Shown: piece after piece, positions 18,349 through 27,284 of the stretch
Numbering within the stretch: position 1 is the first letter of the stretch
Layout: every line of letters starts with the position of its first letter
Source: Bremerella alba
GTDB taxonomy: Bacteria; Planctomycetota; Planctomycetia; Pirellulales; Pirellulaceae
Length of the DNA: 64,000 bases
NCBI RefSeq assembly: GCF_013618625.1
Contig: NZ_JABRWO010000003.1
Coordinates: 124,001 to 188,000, forward strand
Direction of reading: 5' to 3'
Position numbers and translations under genes: made by a program
The notes under the pieces: model-generated
What the model saw: the letters and a program-made list of their open reading frames with translations, nothing else
Told to the model about the DNA's origin: nothing
Databases searched by the model: none

Positions 18349-19539
18349 TTACCAATCGGCCAGAGCATTGTCCCGCTGTGAAAGGGGGAACGAGACGCTG
18401 CGTCCATTTTCTCGATGCGACTGGAACACGCCGCAGATCATTTCCACGGTCGCAGCGCCTTCGTGGATATCGCAAATGGGGGCACGGTCTTCGTCCACGG
18501 CTGCGATCAAATCGCGAACAGGCAGCACATGGTTATGGACGGAACGAATCAACTCTGGGTCAGGCTCTTTTTCGCCGACACCAGCCGACGTGATGGGAAT
18601 CCAAGACTGTCCATTTGGCGAGGCCTGGAAAGGATTGCCCCGCGTGAAATGTGCGATCGGCGTGCGGTCGATGTGCAGTGTGACGACACCTTTGCTACCG
18701 ATCAGTTCCAGGCAATAGCCATTGGGAGCGGTGCCGTCGTTGGCTACAGAATCGTAATAGGCGATCGTACCGTCTTCCATTTCATAGCGAGCCCGGACTT
18801 CGTCGGCGGCTAAGGGGCCTAACCCTTCCGCGCCCGAAATGACATCATCCGCTGTCACAGGGCGTCCTTCTTTGCGAAGTAGGGCGGAAACTGTCTTTGG
18901 GGCACCCGAGAAATAGGTGAACAGGTTCAGCACGTGCGACCCGAGCACCCATAGGTCTTCCCCGCCACCGCGACGATCACCTTTGCCTTTGCCGCGGATT
19001 TCCAGCAGACGCCCCATCTCTCCGGAGTCAAGTAACTCGGTGATTTTAGCCAATGCTGGCTGATAACGATTGCGATGGGCGACCGCCACTTTGGTGCCTT
19101 GCTTGGCGGCTGCGGCAATCAACGTGTCGGCCTCGGCCGGCGTGCGGCAAAAGGGTTTCTCGCAGTAGATGCCTTTCGCGCCAGACTCGATGGCCGCGAG
19201 GATCATGTCTTGATGCTGGTCAGGATGCCGTGGACCGACCGCGACAAACTCGGGACGCGTTTCCTGCAGCATCTTACGGTAGTCGGAATAGCCCCGCTCG
19301 AGTTTCAGTTTCGCCACTTCCCGTGCCAGGCCAGGCTCATTCGCATCGGCGACGGCGACAATTTCGGTCTCGGGAATTTGGTGCCAGACCGTATCCAGCC
19401 CGTGGCCGTAGCTGCCCCGACCGGTGTGCCCGATCACGGCAACTGTGCGTTTCGCCGAATCATCGGCTCGGAGTGTGGAGTTAAGCAGCAACGCGGCTGA
19501 AGAAGCAGCAAGAAAGGTACGACGACGCATGAAAGGCAT
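18349..19539 (-). CDS. Tat-exported Gfo/Idh/MocA oxidoreductase
   Basis: 396 residues. The N-terminus MRRRTFLAASSAALLLN is a Tat-like signal, so the enzyme would be folded with its cofactor and exported. The Rossmann start is VAVIGHTGRGSYGHG, followed by VAVADAN and the family motif EKPFCRTPAEA, and DLWVLGSHVLNL in the C-terminal domain. Such proteins oxidise or isomerise sugars with bound NAD(P). It is the first gene of a run that continues with the small exported protein, the propeller-cytochrome and DUF1080, in line with periplasmic formation and cleavage of keto-glycosides. An ATG at 19530 is an equally possible start. Confidence 0.87.
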   Translation of the reverse strand: MPFMRRRTFLAASSAALLLNSTLRADDSAKRTVAVIGHTGRGSYGHGLDTVWHQIPETEIVAVADANEPGLAREVAKLKLERGYSDYRKMLQETRPEFVAVGPRHPDQHQDMILAAIESGAKGIYCEKPFCRTPAEADTLIAAAAKQGTKVAVAHRNRYQPALAKITELLDSGEMGRLLEIRGKGKGDRRGGGEDLWVLGSHVLNLFTYFSGAPKTVSALLRKEGRPVTADDVISGAEGLGPLAADEVRARYEMEDGTIAYYDSVANDGTAPNGYCLELIGSKGVVTLHIDRTPIAHFTRGNPFQASPNGQSWIPITSAGVGEKEPDPELIRSVHNHVLPVRDLIAAVDEDRAPICDIHEGAATVEMICGVFQSHRENGRSVSFPLSQRDNALADW

Positions 19540-19694
19540 TTTGAGGGGTGCTGCCGAGTGGCATAGGGAATGGGCAGGAAACTTAGGGGTGTCTTAGTCT
19601 AACAGGGTGCAAGAATAAAAGCCAGGAATTACCTGTGATTCCATTTCTATTGCACCTGCCAAAGCGATGAGGTGCTGGAAATCAAGCTTACAGG

Positions 19695-21308
19695 TTAAAT
19701 CGAGGTTGTCGCTTCGATTTGCAATAAGACATGACGCAAGTCGGCAATTTCGACAGGCTTAACAAGGTGGAAGCGGAAGCCGGCCTCCTTGGTGCGTTGG
19801 CGATCTGCTTCCTGTCCCCATCCGGTTACTGCCACAATACGAACGTCTCCCAGATCTGGCAAAGCTCGCATGGCGGCCAAAGTCTGAAACCCATCGAAAT
19901 TGGGCATGCCTAGATCGAGAAACACCACGTCCGGCTGATACGTCCGGGCCACTTCAATTCCACTTTTACCATCATTGGCCACCACCGTATCGTGCCCATC
20001 GAGATCAAGTAGTTTTGCCAGGCTTCTCGCGGCGTCTTGGTTGTCGTCGACCACCAAAATTCGGAAAGGTGACGCTACGACCTGACTCCCGTCATCTGCC
20101 GTGGACTCCCTTGTATCGGTCGTTTCATCAAGAGGTAGCTCAATGGTGACGGAGGTCCCCTGCCCTTCCCCTTCGCTGAAGATGCTGGCCGTACCTCCAT
20201 GCAATTCGACCAGGCGTTTGACCAACGTCAGGCCGATTCCCAGGCCGCCGCGTGCCTGTTGGAAGTGCTGCTTGACCTGGATGAACATGTCGAAGATTTC
20301 ACCTTGGGCCTCTAACGGAATTCCGACACCATTGTCTTCCACGCGTATGCGAACGTGATCGTCAACACGATCTGCCGTGATGATGATGTGGCCGTCCGCC
20401 GGTGTGTACTTGGCCGCGTTATTCAGCAGGTTCGCCAAGACCTGGGAAAGGCGGACTGCGTCTCCCGACACCGCGATGGGTTGCTCGGGAAGCTTGACCT
20501 CCAAGCGATGACTGGCGTCGGTTATCCACGTCTTGCTGGTCTCTACGGCCGACTTGACGATATCCGCGACCCATACACGTTCTCGACGTAGTTGGATTTT
20601 TCCACGCGTAATGCGGCTGACATCCAGTAGATCGTCGATCAGCCGTACCATGTGCTTGACCTGTCGCTCCACGATTTCGTTTAGCTCGAAAAGCTCTTCG
20701 GGAGAAACACCGCCTAAGCGAAGGATTTGAACGGCATGCAGAATCGGGGCAAGCGGATTTCGCAGTTCATGAGCAAGCGTTGCCAGGAATTCGTCCTTGC
20801 GTCGGTCGGCGTCTTGCAACGCCTCGGCAAACTCTTGGCTCTTGCGAAGCAGTGAAGCATTTTCTTCGAGAATGGCCTGAAGTTCATCTCGCTGTCGAGC
20901 GACTTCTTGTCGCTGCTGATAGAGTTCGAAAAACACATCACTTTTACTGCGAAGCACGGCTGCTTCAATCGGCTTGTGCAGAAAATCGACTGCGCCTGCT
21001 TCGTAGCCGCGGAAGTAACGCTGTTCATCGGCGCTACCGGCAGTAAGGAAGATGATGGGAATTCGCTTCGTGCGTTGTGTACCCCGCATCAGCTCGGCCA
21101 GTTCAAATCCATCCATCGATGGCATTTGAACGTCGACCAAGGCCAAAGCAACATCGTATTCCAGTAACTTCTCGAGTGCTTCCGATCCAGAACGTGCTTT
21201 GAGCAAGTGCAGGTTCTCGCGTTGCAGCACGGCTTCCAACGCGACGAGATTCTCTTCGCGATCGTCGACAAGCAGGAAGTAAACCGGGGAAGTTGGCAAT
21301 TCAGTCAT
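19695..21308 (-). CDS. Receiver - histidine kinase - receiver hybrid protein
   Basis: About 537 residues from the ATG at 21308, which overlaps the CheB stop by 8 bases. Receiver 1 covers residues 8-125 with the phosphate-accepting Asp at about 59 (ALVDVQMPSMDG) and Lys in HKPI. A short coiled coil (130-170) leads to HisKA with His180 in AHELRNPLAP, then HATPase_c (NNAAKYTPADG, VEDNGVGIP, GGLGIGLTLVK). Receiver 2 is at about 415-535 (FLDLGMPNFDG). No membrane segment, so cytoplasmic. It is the last gene of a kinase-CheR-CheB-kinase operon and may be the output relay of that unit. Confidence 0.9.
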   Translation of the reverse strand: MTELPTSPVYFLLVDDREENLVALEAVLQRENLHLLKARSGSEALEKLLEYDVALALVDVQMPSMDGFELAELMRGTQRTKRIPIIFLTAGSADEQRYFRGYEAGAVDFLHKPIEAAVLRSKSDVFFELYQQRQEVARQRDELQAILEENASLLRKSQEFAEALQDADRRKDEFLATLAHELRNPLAPILHAVQILRLGGVSPEELFELNEIVERQVKHMVRLIDDLLDVSRITRGKIQLRRERVWVADIVKSAVETSKTWITDASHRLEVKLPEQPIAVSGDAVRLSQVLANLLNNAAKYTPADGHIIITADRVDDHVRIRVEDNGVGIPLEAQGEIFDMFIQVKQHFQQARGGLGIGLTLVKRLVELHGGTASIFSEGEGQGTSVTIELPLDETTDTRESTADDGSQVVASPFRILVVDDNQDAARSLAKLLDLDGHDTVVANDGKSGIEVARTYQPDVVFLDLGMPNFDGFQTLAAMRALPDLGDVRIVAVTGWGQEADRQRTKEAGFRFHLVKPVEIADLRHVLLQIEATTSI

Positions 21309-21879
21309 TGATGCTGCCCCATTGCAATAGATAGTCGGCAATTTCTTCCAGTCGTAACACTTCCGCGGTGGGGCACTTTTTGATGGCCGCCTTGGGCATG
21401 TCCGGAGAGAGGGCCGACTCGGGACACTGGACGACTGCCCTGCCGCCAGCTTCGACGATTTTCTGAAGTCCACGACTTCCGTCACCATTGGCACCCGTCA
21501 AGATAATTCCGAGCAGATCTGAACCGTACGCATCGGCCGCCGTTTCAAACAAGACATCGATTGCCGGACGGGAAAAATTCTCTGCTTCATCGTAAATCAG
21601 AGATAAATGAAAGTGTTTTTCGACCATCAAGTGATAATCGGGAGGGGCGATGTAAATTCGATTCGTGCAAACGGGCTCTTTGTCTTCCGCCTCAGAGACG
21701 CAAACGAGGGTGCCACGACGAAGGACTTCTACCAGCGCGCTGGGACGATCTGGGGGAATATGGACGACAATGAGAATAGGAATCGGAAAACTGGCCGGCA
21801 GGCTACCGACGATCACTTTTAATGCTTCGATGGCACCGCTCGAGGCACCTATCACGATAGCTTCAGGCCGGGTGGTCAT
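21301..21879 (-). CDS. cheB: CheB-type protein-glutamate methylesterase domain
   Basis: 192 residues consisting of the catalytic methylesterase domain only, without the usual N-terminal receiver. The triad is visible as Ser in IGASSGA, His in VVHIPPD and Asp in TGANGDGS. The enzyme should remove methyl groups from glutamates or deamidate glutamines on a signalling protein. It overlaps cheR by 4 bases and the hybrid kinase gene by 8. There is no chemoreceptor or CheA in the window, so the target may be one of the kinases, whose coiled coils resemble receptor signalling helices. Without its own receiver, regulation may be through protein contact. Confidence 0.9.
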   Translation of the reverse strand: MTTRPEAIVIGASSGAIEALKVIVGSLPASFPIPILIVVHIPPDRPSALVEVLRRGTLVCVSEAEDKEPVCTNRIYIAPPDYHLMVEKHFHLSLIYDEAENFSRPAIDVLFETAADAYGSDLLGIILTGANGDGSRGLQKIVEAGGRAVVQCPESALSPDMPKAAIKKCPTAEVLRLEEIADYLLQWGSIND

Positions 21880-22709
21880 ACCAGGTCACCCTTCTTTTGA
21901 TAGAGACGAACCTCAGAGGCGAAGTCGGTGTACGCATCGGCATGGTGAGTAAACTTGAGTGTCTCTTTCGATCCCAATCCTAAGAATCCACGGCGAACGA
22001 GCGCGTCTGTCATGACGCCAATGGCTCGATCCTGAAGTTCACGATCAAAGTAAATTAATACGTTCCGGCAGGAAACGAAATGGACTTCGGCAAAAACATG
22101 GTCCGAAACAAGACTGTGGTCCGAGAATACAATATTTTGCCGAAGAGACTTATCGAAGACGGCAGCCCCATACTTCGCCAGGTAGTAATCGGATAGCGAA
22201 GATTTACCACCAGAAAGCTGATGGTTCTTGGTGAACAGAGGGATCCGGTCGAGATCGTAAACGCCGGCTTCCGCCCTTTCCAAAGCGCGAGGATTGACGT
22301 CCGTTCCGTAAATCATGGTGCGATCATCGAGGCCCTCTTCTCTCAGAAGAATGGCCAGAGAATAGACTTCTTCGCCATCGCCACAACCGGCGACCCAAAA
22401 TTTTAGGGATGGATACGTTCGCAGGTGTGGTACCACTTGCTCTCGGAAGGTTCGAAAGTACAGCGGATCTCGAAACAGCTCGCTCACTTGGACCGTGAGA
22501 TACGAAAGAAGTTCAGTAAACAGCCGCTCGTCTCGCAGAACCATGTCCTGCAAGCGAGAGATGGTTGGTATCTCGAATCTCACAAGTGCCTGCGTGATAC
22601 GACGTTTGATCGAGGCCATGGAGTAGCCACGAAAATCAAAGTAGTATCGTCGGTAGATGGCCTCGAGTAAGAGGTGCAACTCAATGTCTTCAATCGCGTC
22701 TGCCATCAT
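21876..22709 (-). CDS. cheR: CheR-type protein-glutamate methyltransferase
   Basis: 277 residues. An N-terminal helical CheR domain (YRRYYFDFRGYSMASIKRRI, LTVQVSELFRDP) precedes the SAM-binding methyltransferase domain (FWVAGCGDGEEVYSLAIL, then FVSCRNVLIYF). AAGGAG precedes the double ATG. It sits 10 bases behind the membrane kinase gene and overlaps cheB by ATGA. In known CheR/CheB kinases of other bacteria these enzymes are fused to the kinase; here they are separate genes in one operon. Substrate unknown; a kinase coiled coil is a reasonable guess. Confidence 0.9.
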   Translation of the reverse strand: MMADAIEDIELHLLLEAIYRRYYFDFRGYSMASIKRRITQALVRFEIPTISRLQDMVLRDERLFTELLSYLTVQVSELFRDPLYFRTFREQVVPHLRTYPSLKFWVAGCGDGEEVYSLAILLREEGLDDRTMIYGTDVNPRALERAEAGVYDLDRIPLFTKNHQLSGGKSSLSDYYLAKYGAAVFDKSLRQNIVFSDHSLVSDHVFAEVHFVSCRNVLIYFDRELQDRAIGVMTDALVRRGFLGLGSKETLKFTHHADAYTDFASEVRLYQKKGDLV

Positions 22710-22718
22710 TGTGTCTCC

Positions 22719-25700
22719 TTACCGGGGTAGCCAGACACGAATGAGCGACAAGAGTTTATCGACATCAAGCGGCTTTGTCAGGTAATCATTCGCTCCTGCT
22801 TCAAGGCAGGCCTTTTGGTCGTTTTCCATGGCCTTCGCGGTTAGCATAATAATCGCAAGACGCTTGCATTGGGCATGTTTTCGGATCTCCTGCGTCGCCG
22901 TAATTCCGTCCATTTCTGGCATCATCACATCCATCAACACCAGATCGAACTTTTTGGTCGGATCTGCGATCGACTTTTCGATCACGTCGACCGCCTCGCG
23001 TCCGTTTCGGGCAATCTCGATGACTGCACCACGAGGTTCAAGTACGCTCGTCAACGCAAAGACATTTCTGACGTCATCCTCCACAACCAGGATCCGGCGT
23101 CCCTCGAGGATTTCATCACGACGTCTTGCCTTTTCAATCATCCTTTGCTGCTCAAGAGGAAGTTCGGCAACGACCTTGTGCAGGAATAAGGTGACCTCAT
23201 CCATCAATCGTTCCGGCGACTTGGCCCCTTTGATGATGATCGACTGAGAGTACTGGCGAAGAAGTTGCTCTTGGTCGGCCGAGAGGTCTCGGCCTGTATA
23301 AACGATCACCGGCGGGAACGAGTAATGGTCTTCCTTGCTAAGCGTCTCGAGTAGTGCATAGCCGGTCGAGTCTGGCAGAGCCAGGTCGAGCACCATGCAA
23401 TCAAACGTTCCTTCTTTGAGTTGTTCCAGGCACTCAGCCGCATTAGCCGAACCGACGGTCTCGACATCCAGAGATCCCAGCAGTGATTGAACGCTTTCAC
23501 GCTGCACCGGATCGTCTTCGACTACCAGCACGCGTCGCATACGCTGAGAGAATCTCGATTCGAGTCCTTGTAGCAGTTCGATGAATTCTTCGCGCCGGAC
23601 CGGTTTGAGCTTGAAGCCCACAGCGCCGAGCGACAACGCCGATTCTGTATAGTCGTTACCGGATATAACATGAACCGGAATATGACGCAGACGCGCATCA
23701 CCCTTGAAGCTATCTAAAACGGCAAGCCCTGAGTCATCCGGCAGGCCAACGTCCAAGATGATGGCGTTGGGCTGATATTGTTTGGCGAGCGTAACGCCTT
23801 CCTCGGCGGTGGTCGCCAGCAGGCAATCGAATTTCTGTTCGCGAGCCAGGCCGTACAGCACTTCGCCAAAATTAAGATCGTCTTCGACCACCAGCAGCAA
23901 TCGGCGATCGCCTGATAACTGCCGACGGTCATCCTTAACTTCCACCTTGGGAAACGGCGGATCGCTTTTCGTCGGCAGCGTGTCAGGCGACGGCGTATCA
24001 TGCGACGGCAACGAAGCCGCCAAGACCTTTCGCACAGGGGAAGTTTCGATCTGGCTTGGTTCGAATGTGGCGGGAACGGTTAGCGTAAACAAGCTTCCCT
24101 TGCCCACCTCGCTCTCTAAAGCAATTTCTCCTCCCAGCAGATTGGCCAGTTCCTGAGAGATCGACAGTCCCAAACCTGTTCCCCCGTGTTTCCGGTGGGC
24201 GGTACCATCCACTTGTCGAAACGCCTCGAACACCGTGGGCTGTTGCTCTAACGGAATTCCGATCCCTGTATCTTGGACCGCGAATGCCACTTTTCTCTCA
24301 GGCAGCTTAGAAACATGGATCGTTACCGACCCATCGTTAGTGAACTTGATGGCGTTGGAAGCGAGGTTTTTGAGGATCTGTTCGAGACGGCGGCGATCGG
24401 TCCAAAGCACAGAGGGTGCGTTCGATTTCACCTCGATTGAAAACTTGAGCTGTTTCTGTTCGGCCAATGGGCGAAGTCCGTTAGACAATTCGTCCAATAG
24501 GTGGCCCATTTTGACCTCTTCGGGACGGACATCCATTTGACCGGCTTCGATCTTACTCAAATCCAAGATGTCGCTGATGAGATTCAAAAGGTCGTTGCCG
24601 GAACTCAGGATCGTCTTCGCGAATTTAATCTGTTCCTCGGTTAAATTGCCGCTGGCATTGTCGGCAAGCAATTTAGCCAGGATCAAAGTCGAATTGAGCG
24701 GCGTTCGCAGCTCGTGAGACATGTTGGCCAAAAAGTCCGACTTATACTGGCTGGCCCGCTCCAGGTCTTTGGCCTGTTGCTGGAGCGAAAGCTTGGTCAC
24801 CGCAAGTTCATCGCGTTGAGCCTCTAGCAGTTGCGTCTGCTCTTCGAGCTGGCTGTTTGTCTGCTCTAATTCTGTCTGTTGGAGTTCCAGTCGAGCTGCT
24901 GTCTCTTTTAACGCACGGCCTTGTTCTTCCAGTTCTTCATTCGAGACCCGCAACTCTTCGCTTTGCGTCTGAAGTTCTTCTGATTGCTGCTGGGTCTCGT
25001 GCAATAGCTTTTGCAGTTTTGCCCGATAATTCGCAGAGCGAATCGCTTGCCCCACGGCTTCGCTGATTCGGCTAAGCAGCACTTGATCGCCATGGTCGAT
25101 GGGCCGAAAGAATCCTAATTCGACAACGGCCTGAACCTCGTCATCCGCGATCGCCGGCGAGATGATCATCTGAGAAGGCGTTCCCCGCGTGAGGCCGGTC
25201 CCGAACAACAGGTGACCCTCAGGAACATCGGTGAGTACGAAGGGACGTTGATCTTCAATGGCCTGACCAAGCAGTCCATCACCGACTTCAATTTGCTCTG
25301 GCAGGCCACTCTCGGCGGGCACTCCGTAGGTCGCGATTCGGCGGTAGTGCTCCCCTTCAATGGCAAAGCAGGCGGCAACCGGCGCCTCGAAGTATTCTGC
25401 AAGATAGCGAAGTAAGTTGTTCCCGAGTTGCTCGATGCGCTGATCTCCACTAAGAGTCTTGCTGAGGCCTGTCTGGCCTTTCTGCAACCAACGCTCAAAT
25501 TCGATGGCATTCTTATTCTTCAGGAAGAAGAATGCCACTATCGCGATGCACCAAACCGTAAGAGCCCCGAAACCGCGATTGATCTGAACGATTATTAGGT
25601 CGACGCCGCTACTATCGGTGAAAAAGGTAATCACCATTAAGAGGGTAAGCACACTTGCGACATACAAAGGTATTTGCGGACGCCATACCAGTAAGGTCAG

Positions 25701-25865
25701 CACCACCGGTACCAGGTAAAAAATCCAGACAGCGATGCCCAAAGGGGTAAACAAATCGATCAGGAATACGCCTGCAATCGAAAAGAAAATTGCCCCATAG
25801 ATGGGCATGGGCGCAGACTTTTGGGATCGGCGGCTTGCAAGCGTTGACGGATCCAAATTGGGCAT
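22719..25865 (-). CDS. Membrane hybrid histidine kinase with GAF and three receiver domains
   Basis: 1048 residues. Order: three or four membrane helices (about 20-117), GAF domain (about 145-280), a long coiled coil rich in Glu/Gln (about 285-372; QQQSEELQTQSEELR), HisKA with His384 in NMSHELRTPLN, HATPase_c (NAIKFTNDG, VQDTGIGIP, HGGTGLGLS), then receivers at about 655-775 (ILDVGLPDDSG), 780-900 (VLDLALPDSTG) and 920-1045 (LMDVMMPEMDG). The layout with a membrane front, GAF, coiled coil and stacked receivers resembles global stress regulators such as the GAF-type BarA relatives. It leads the operon with cheR, cheB and a second kinase. Ligand unknown. Confidence 0.92.
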   Translation of the reverse strand: MPNLDPSTLASRRSQKSAPMPIYGAIFFSIAGVFLIDLFTPLGIAVWIFYLVPVVLTLLVWRPQIPLYVASVLTLLMVITFFTDSSGVDLIIVQINRGFGALTVWCIAIVAFFFLKNKNAIEFERWLQKGQTGLSKTLSGDQRIEQLGNNLLRYLAEYFEAPVAACFAIEGEHYRRIATYGVPAESGLPEQIEVGDGLLGQAIEDQRPFVLTDVPEGHLLFGTGLTRGTPSQMIISPAIADDEVQAVVELGFFRPIDHGDQVLLSRISEAVGQAIRSANYRAKLQKLLHETQQQSEELQTQSEELRVSNEELEEQGRALKETAARLELQQTELEQTNSQLEEQTQLLEAQRDELAVTKLSLQQQAKDLERASQYKSDFLANMSHELRTPLNSTLILAKLLADNASGNLTEEQIKFAKTILSSGNDLLNLISDILDLSKIEAGQMDVRPEEVKMGHLLDELSNGLRPLAEQKQLKFSIEVKSNAPSVLWTDRRRLEQILKNLASNAIKFTNDGSVTIHVSKLPERKVAFAVQDTGIGIPLEQQPTVFEAFRQVDGTAHRKHGGTGLGLSISQELANLLGGEIALESEVGKGSLFTLTVPATFEPSQIETSPVRKVLAASLPSHDTPSPDTLPTKSDPPFPKVEVKDDRRQLSGDRRLLLVVEDDLNFGEVLYGLAREQKFDCLLATTAEEGVTLAKQYQPNAIILDVGLPDDSGLAVLDSFKGDARLRHIPVHVISGNDYTESALSLGAVGFKLKPVRREEFIELLQGLESRFSQRMRRVLVVEDDPVQRESVQSLLGSLDVETVGSANAAECLEQLKEGTFDCMVLDLALPDSTGYALLETLSKEDHYSFPPVIVYTGRDLSADQEQLLRQYSQSIIIKGAKSPERLMDEVTLFLHKVVAELPLEQQRMIEKARRRDEILEGRRILVVEDDVRNVFALTSVLEPRGAVIEIARNGREAVDVIEKSIADPTKKFDLVLMDVMMPEMDGITATQEIRKHAQCKRLAIIMLTAKAMENDQKACLEAGANDYLTKPLDVDKLLSLIRVWLPR

Positions 25866-26768
25866 CGTTAGAAATGGGTACTTAGGTAAGGTTATAGATA
25901 TAGGAGAATAATCAACCGAGGTGAAATTCAGACCGCTCCGCGATAAATCTAACGCTGACCATGGGGAACAAGTCTCTCCCCGGTTCAGAGCGGCGATGTG
26001 ACCTCTATCGATTCCATACCTGCCGCCGGATTAACCAATAATCGCCACTTTGCGACGAAGAGCGGCACAGCTAACAGTTTATTAGGGGGCCTAGCTAATT
26101 GTTGTCCGATATGGCCAGTTTAGCGAGGGCGCCTAATTTCCTTTCTGGCACTCTTCGCGATCACCCGGGAATCTGTCAGCAGTAAATCAAAACGATCCAA
26201 AAATGGTAGCCAGATATCGATATTTAGTATGAACCGTGCGTTCGGTAGGCGTAAGCGTGTCGCATGAAGGGATGGTCCACGTCGTACTCATCCTGCGGGC
26301 GGATGCGACTAGTGGGGGCTTCCGACGCGTGACCTGTGATAACGACATTGCCTGACGGCGAACTTCCGGAATTCATCGGTAACTTGGAATCACCACGCAG
26401 ATTCCGTGCCAAACGCATGGAATCGGTAAGTTTTTGCCAGCGAAAGTCGTTTGTGGCCCTCCTATGCGTAGAAAAGATTCTCCCCCCTTAAGTCTTGCTG
26501 GACGACCATGATTCAACCTGATTCCTATGCTGCCAGGATGTCGTCGAAGCTGTCCACATTGAACCCGAATATGCCACTCCTTGTGAGGGGGGCGTGGCCG
26601 CTGATTACAGCTGCTTTTGCGGGCATGGCAGACGTTGTTTTGATTACTTGGTTCTCCACCGCATGTTTAAAAAGGAATTACGCACACAGGAGTTAAGTGA
26701 AATTTTCGACCAAATAATATTTTATTGGGTAAGTTTGAAGGCCCGTAAGTCATTGATAATGAAACCCC
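25866..26768. other. Divergent intergenic region with two operon promoters
   Basis: 903 bases between two divergent starts: the kinase operon (minus) and the ECF operon (plus). Apart from one doubtful small frame at 26224-26418 no gene is recognised. The stretch 26690-26730 is AT-rich and lies 40-80 bases before the sigma ATG, so it is a candidate promoter area. No repeat, tRNA or hairpin worth naming was seen. Confidence 0.5.
26224..26418 (-). CDS. Doubtful small hypothetical protein, 64 residues
   Basis: A 64-codon frame on the minus strand with a hydrophilic, compositionally normal protein (contains GNVVITGHASEAP and ends FMRHAYAYRTHGSY). Third-position composition resembles the neighbours, which is the only reason to list it. 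There is no ribosome site upstream of the ATG, no signal peptide and no family I recognise. It may be chance. Confidence 0.25.
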   Translation of the reverse strand: MRLARNLRGDSKLPMNSGSSPSGNVVITGHASEAPTSRIRPQDEYDVDHPFMRHAYAYRTHGSY

Positions 26769-27284
26769 ATGAATGAAATAACCGAGCACACCCTGAAAGT
26801 ACAGCAACTGTTTGTGCAATACCAATCGCAGTTGAAAGCTTTCGCGCTGGTTTTGACCACCGACTTCGTCCAGGCAGACGATCTGATTCAGGAGACATTT
26901 TTGACCGTTACCAAGAAGGCTCACGAATTCGATTTGAACAGCAATTTCCTGGCATGGAGCCGGGCCATTTTGCGTTTCAAGCTATTGGAATCACGACGGG
27001 CCTCAGGAATACAGACGGTCGACTTCCTGGATTCACTCGCCATGAGTTGCCCTGAAGATTGGGCCAATAACGATCGCCTCGAATCCCTCACGCACTGCAT
27101 TGAGGGTTTAGCCCCGAAGGCACGCGAGATCGTGTTGCTTCGTTATCAACGAGAGCATTCCCCAGCACAAATCGCAGAACTACTTTCTCGAACCGTAAAT
27201 TCCATCAATGTGGCCCTCTCCAAGGCACGCCTGTCCTTACGTGAGTGTATAGATCGACAGCTACAGCCGGGGAGCTCGCAATGA
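26769..27284 (+). CDS. ECF sigma-70 factor, Rhodopirellula/Verrucomicrobium type
   Basis: 171 residues with region 2 (FVQADDLIQETFLTVTKKAHE, FLAWSRAILRFK) and region 4 (LAPKAREIVLLRYQREHS, SRTVNSINVALSKARLSL). It starts copy B of the recurring module and is co-transcribed with the membrane partner (stop overlaps its ATG by 4 bases), DUF1592-type cytochrome, DUF1552, DUF1559 and lipoprotein. It has no extra domains. It is quite different in sequence from the other two sigma factors here, so promoter sets are probably separate. Confidence 0.93.
   Translation: MNEITEHTLKVQQLFVQYQSQLKAFALVLTTDFVQADDLIQETFLTVTKKAHEFDLNSNFLAWSRAILRFKLLESRRASGIQTVDFLDSLAMSCPEDWANNDRLESLTHCIEGLAPKAREIVLLRYQREHSPAQIAELLSRTVNSINVALSKARLSLRECIDRQLQPGSSQ

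Noticed and set aside
19652-19675. GCACCT/AGGTGC dyad after the hybrid kinase gene
   Set aside because: Only six base pairs and no T run, too weak to call a terminator.
19695-25865. Flagellar chemotaxis cluster
   Set aside because: CheR and CheB are present, but no CheA, CheW, CheY alone, receptor or flagellar gene is near.
26508-26696. Small plus-strand frame with a hydrophobic stretch
   Set aside because: No ribosome site and no recognisable family; hydrophobicity alone does not support a gene.
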